Shown here piece by piece: positions 6,140-6,803 of a stretch of DNA of 6,803 nt. Numbering within the stretch: position 1 is the stretch's first letter; each line of letters starts with the position of its first letter. Source of the stretch: an uncultured Lachnospiraceae bacterium (GTDB lineage: Bacteria; Bacillota; Clostridia; Lachnospirales; Lachnospiraceae); NCBI GenBank assembly GCA_902783305.1, contig CACZQU010000318.1:1-6803 (forward strand), given 5' to 3'. Made by a program: the position numbers and the translations under genes. Below the pieces are notes generated by a model that did no database searches, was not told the DNA's origin, and saw nothing but the letters and a program-made list of their open reading frames with translations.

Positions 6140-6803
6140 ATGGAAGACCATAAGAATATACTGCACCTCGCTTCTGAATTCAGAAGGAATAAAACTGGTT
6201 ATTATTGTTCCAATATATTTTCAGTGCCGCAAGACATCAAACAGTATGAATATGATGATGGCGCAGTAGCGTTTAGCATCGATGACAAGGGCGTCGAGCG
6301 CGTTTATTTCGCGGCCAACAACGCAGACAGTTTAGCAGCAGTTTTAGAAAAATTCCCGAAGGAATCCGGGATTGAAATCATAGCTAAGTCCTTGGATGAT
6401 AAAACGAAGCAGGCTCTGGAAAAGGCTGGTTTTGCACCTTTCGCGGTGTATGTGCGTGCAGTGATTCCAAACCTGAAAGAGGATATCTATAAAAACCTGC
6501 CGGACAAGTTCAAAGATGTCAATTGCTGGGATCATATTTCCTATGCCACCCAGGATGATCTTGATGAAATCTATGACTTGCTCTATGAAACATTCAAGCC
6601 GTTGACAAGCCACTTGCAGAGCAGAGAAGAACTGCGTCAGCAAATAGACAATAAACAGTTTGTCGTGTCACATACTGACGGGAAGGTCAGCGGTCTGATG
6701 TCACATGAATATCAAGGGAAGAAACTATATATGGAGCATGCAGTAAATAAAGGCCCTAGTGCAGACATGCATTCCCTGTATTTCGCACTGCTGGAGAAAG
6801 CCA
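6140..6803 (+). CDS. GNAT-like acyltransferase, probably tandem-domain (3' partial)
   Basis: An open frame starts at ATG 6140 after AAGGAG (6127-6132) and runs off the right edge, showing 221 residues. The first about 110 residues end in ALEKAGFAPFAVYVRAVI, which looks like the last helix and strands of a GNAT fold. A second domain begins about residue 134 with ISYATQDDLDEIYDLL, then strands FVVSHTDGKVSGLM and KLYMEHAV, as in the first half of a GNAT domain. A degenerate N-terminal GNAT half plus a second GNAT domain is the best reading. Where the CoA pyrophosphate loop (Q/RxxGxG/A) is expected, the sequence is NKGPSADMHS, so the usual motif is absent. The protein may use a carrier-bound acyl donor or may have lost activity. 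By position it is the candidate that transfers the finished acyl group to an acceptor. Confidence 0.72.
   Translation, partial: MEDHKNILHLASEFRRNKTGYYCSNIFSVPQDIKQYEYDDGAVAFSIDDKGVERVYFAANNADSLAAVLEKFPKESGIEIIAKSLDDKTKQALEKAGFAPFAVYVRAVIPNLKEDIYKNLPDKFKDVNCWDHISYATQDDLDEIYDLLYETFKPLTSHLQSREELRQQIDNKQFVVSHTDGKVSGLMSHEYQGKKLYMEHAVNKGPSADMHSLYFALLEKA

Overview
The window suggests a low-to-mid-GC Gram-positive bacterium, probably a clostridial or Lachnospiraceae-like Firmicute. This rests on strong AGGAG-type ribosome binding sites before nearly every gene, tight unidirectional packing and moderate GC. The taxonomic guess comes from style and is not a database match.

All genes lie on the + strand, with gaps of about 33 bases or less or with overlaps. 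No terminator or promoter is visible between them, so the window looks like the interior of one long operon cut at both ends. The order is: the end of an unrecognised gene (1-199); carrier protein ACP1 (212-427); KAS III-like ketosynthase KS1 (449-1474); short-chain dehydrogenase/reductase SDR1 (1484-2227); carrier protein ACP2 (2239-2457); stand-alone adenylation enzyme A (2488-4032); SDR2 (4066-4806); carrier protein ACP3 (4827-5057); KAS III-like ketosynthase KS2 (5054-6124); and the start of a GNAT-like acyltransferase (6140 to beyond the end). No stretch of 300 bases lacks a gene.

Together the genes look like a discrete (dissociated) acyl assembly system. The adenylation enzyme activates a carboxylic acid, probably an amino acid because the Asp of its FD motif is present, and loads it on a carrier protein. 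Two KAS III enzymes with intact Cys-His-Asn triads can condense acyl groups, and two SDRs with intact Ser-Tyr-Lys residues can reduce the keto products. The GNAT-like protein is a candidate for moving the finished acyl group to an acceptor such as an amino sugar or peptide. No dehydratase, enoyl reductase, malonyltransferase or thioesterase is visible, so within the window the chemistry would stop at a short beta-keto or beta-hydroxy acyl chain. Similar but smaller ACP/KAS III/SDR sets are known in glycan-modification loci such as the Pseudomonas flagellin glycosylation islands. The doubled set around a free-standing adenylation enzyme is the most interesting point here. The product and acceptor cannot be read from the sequence.
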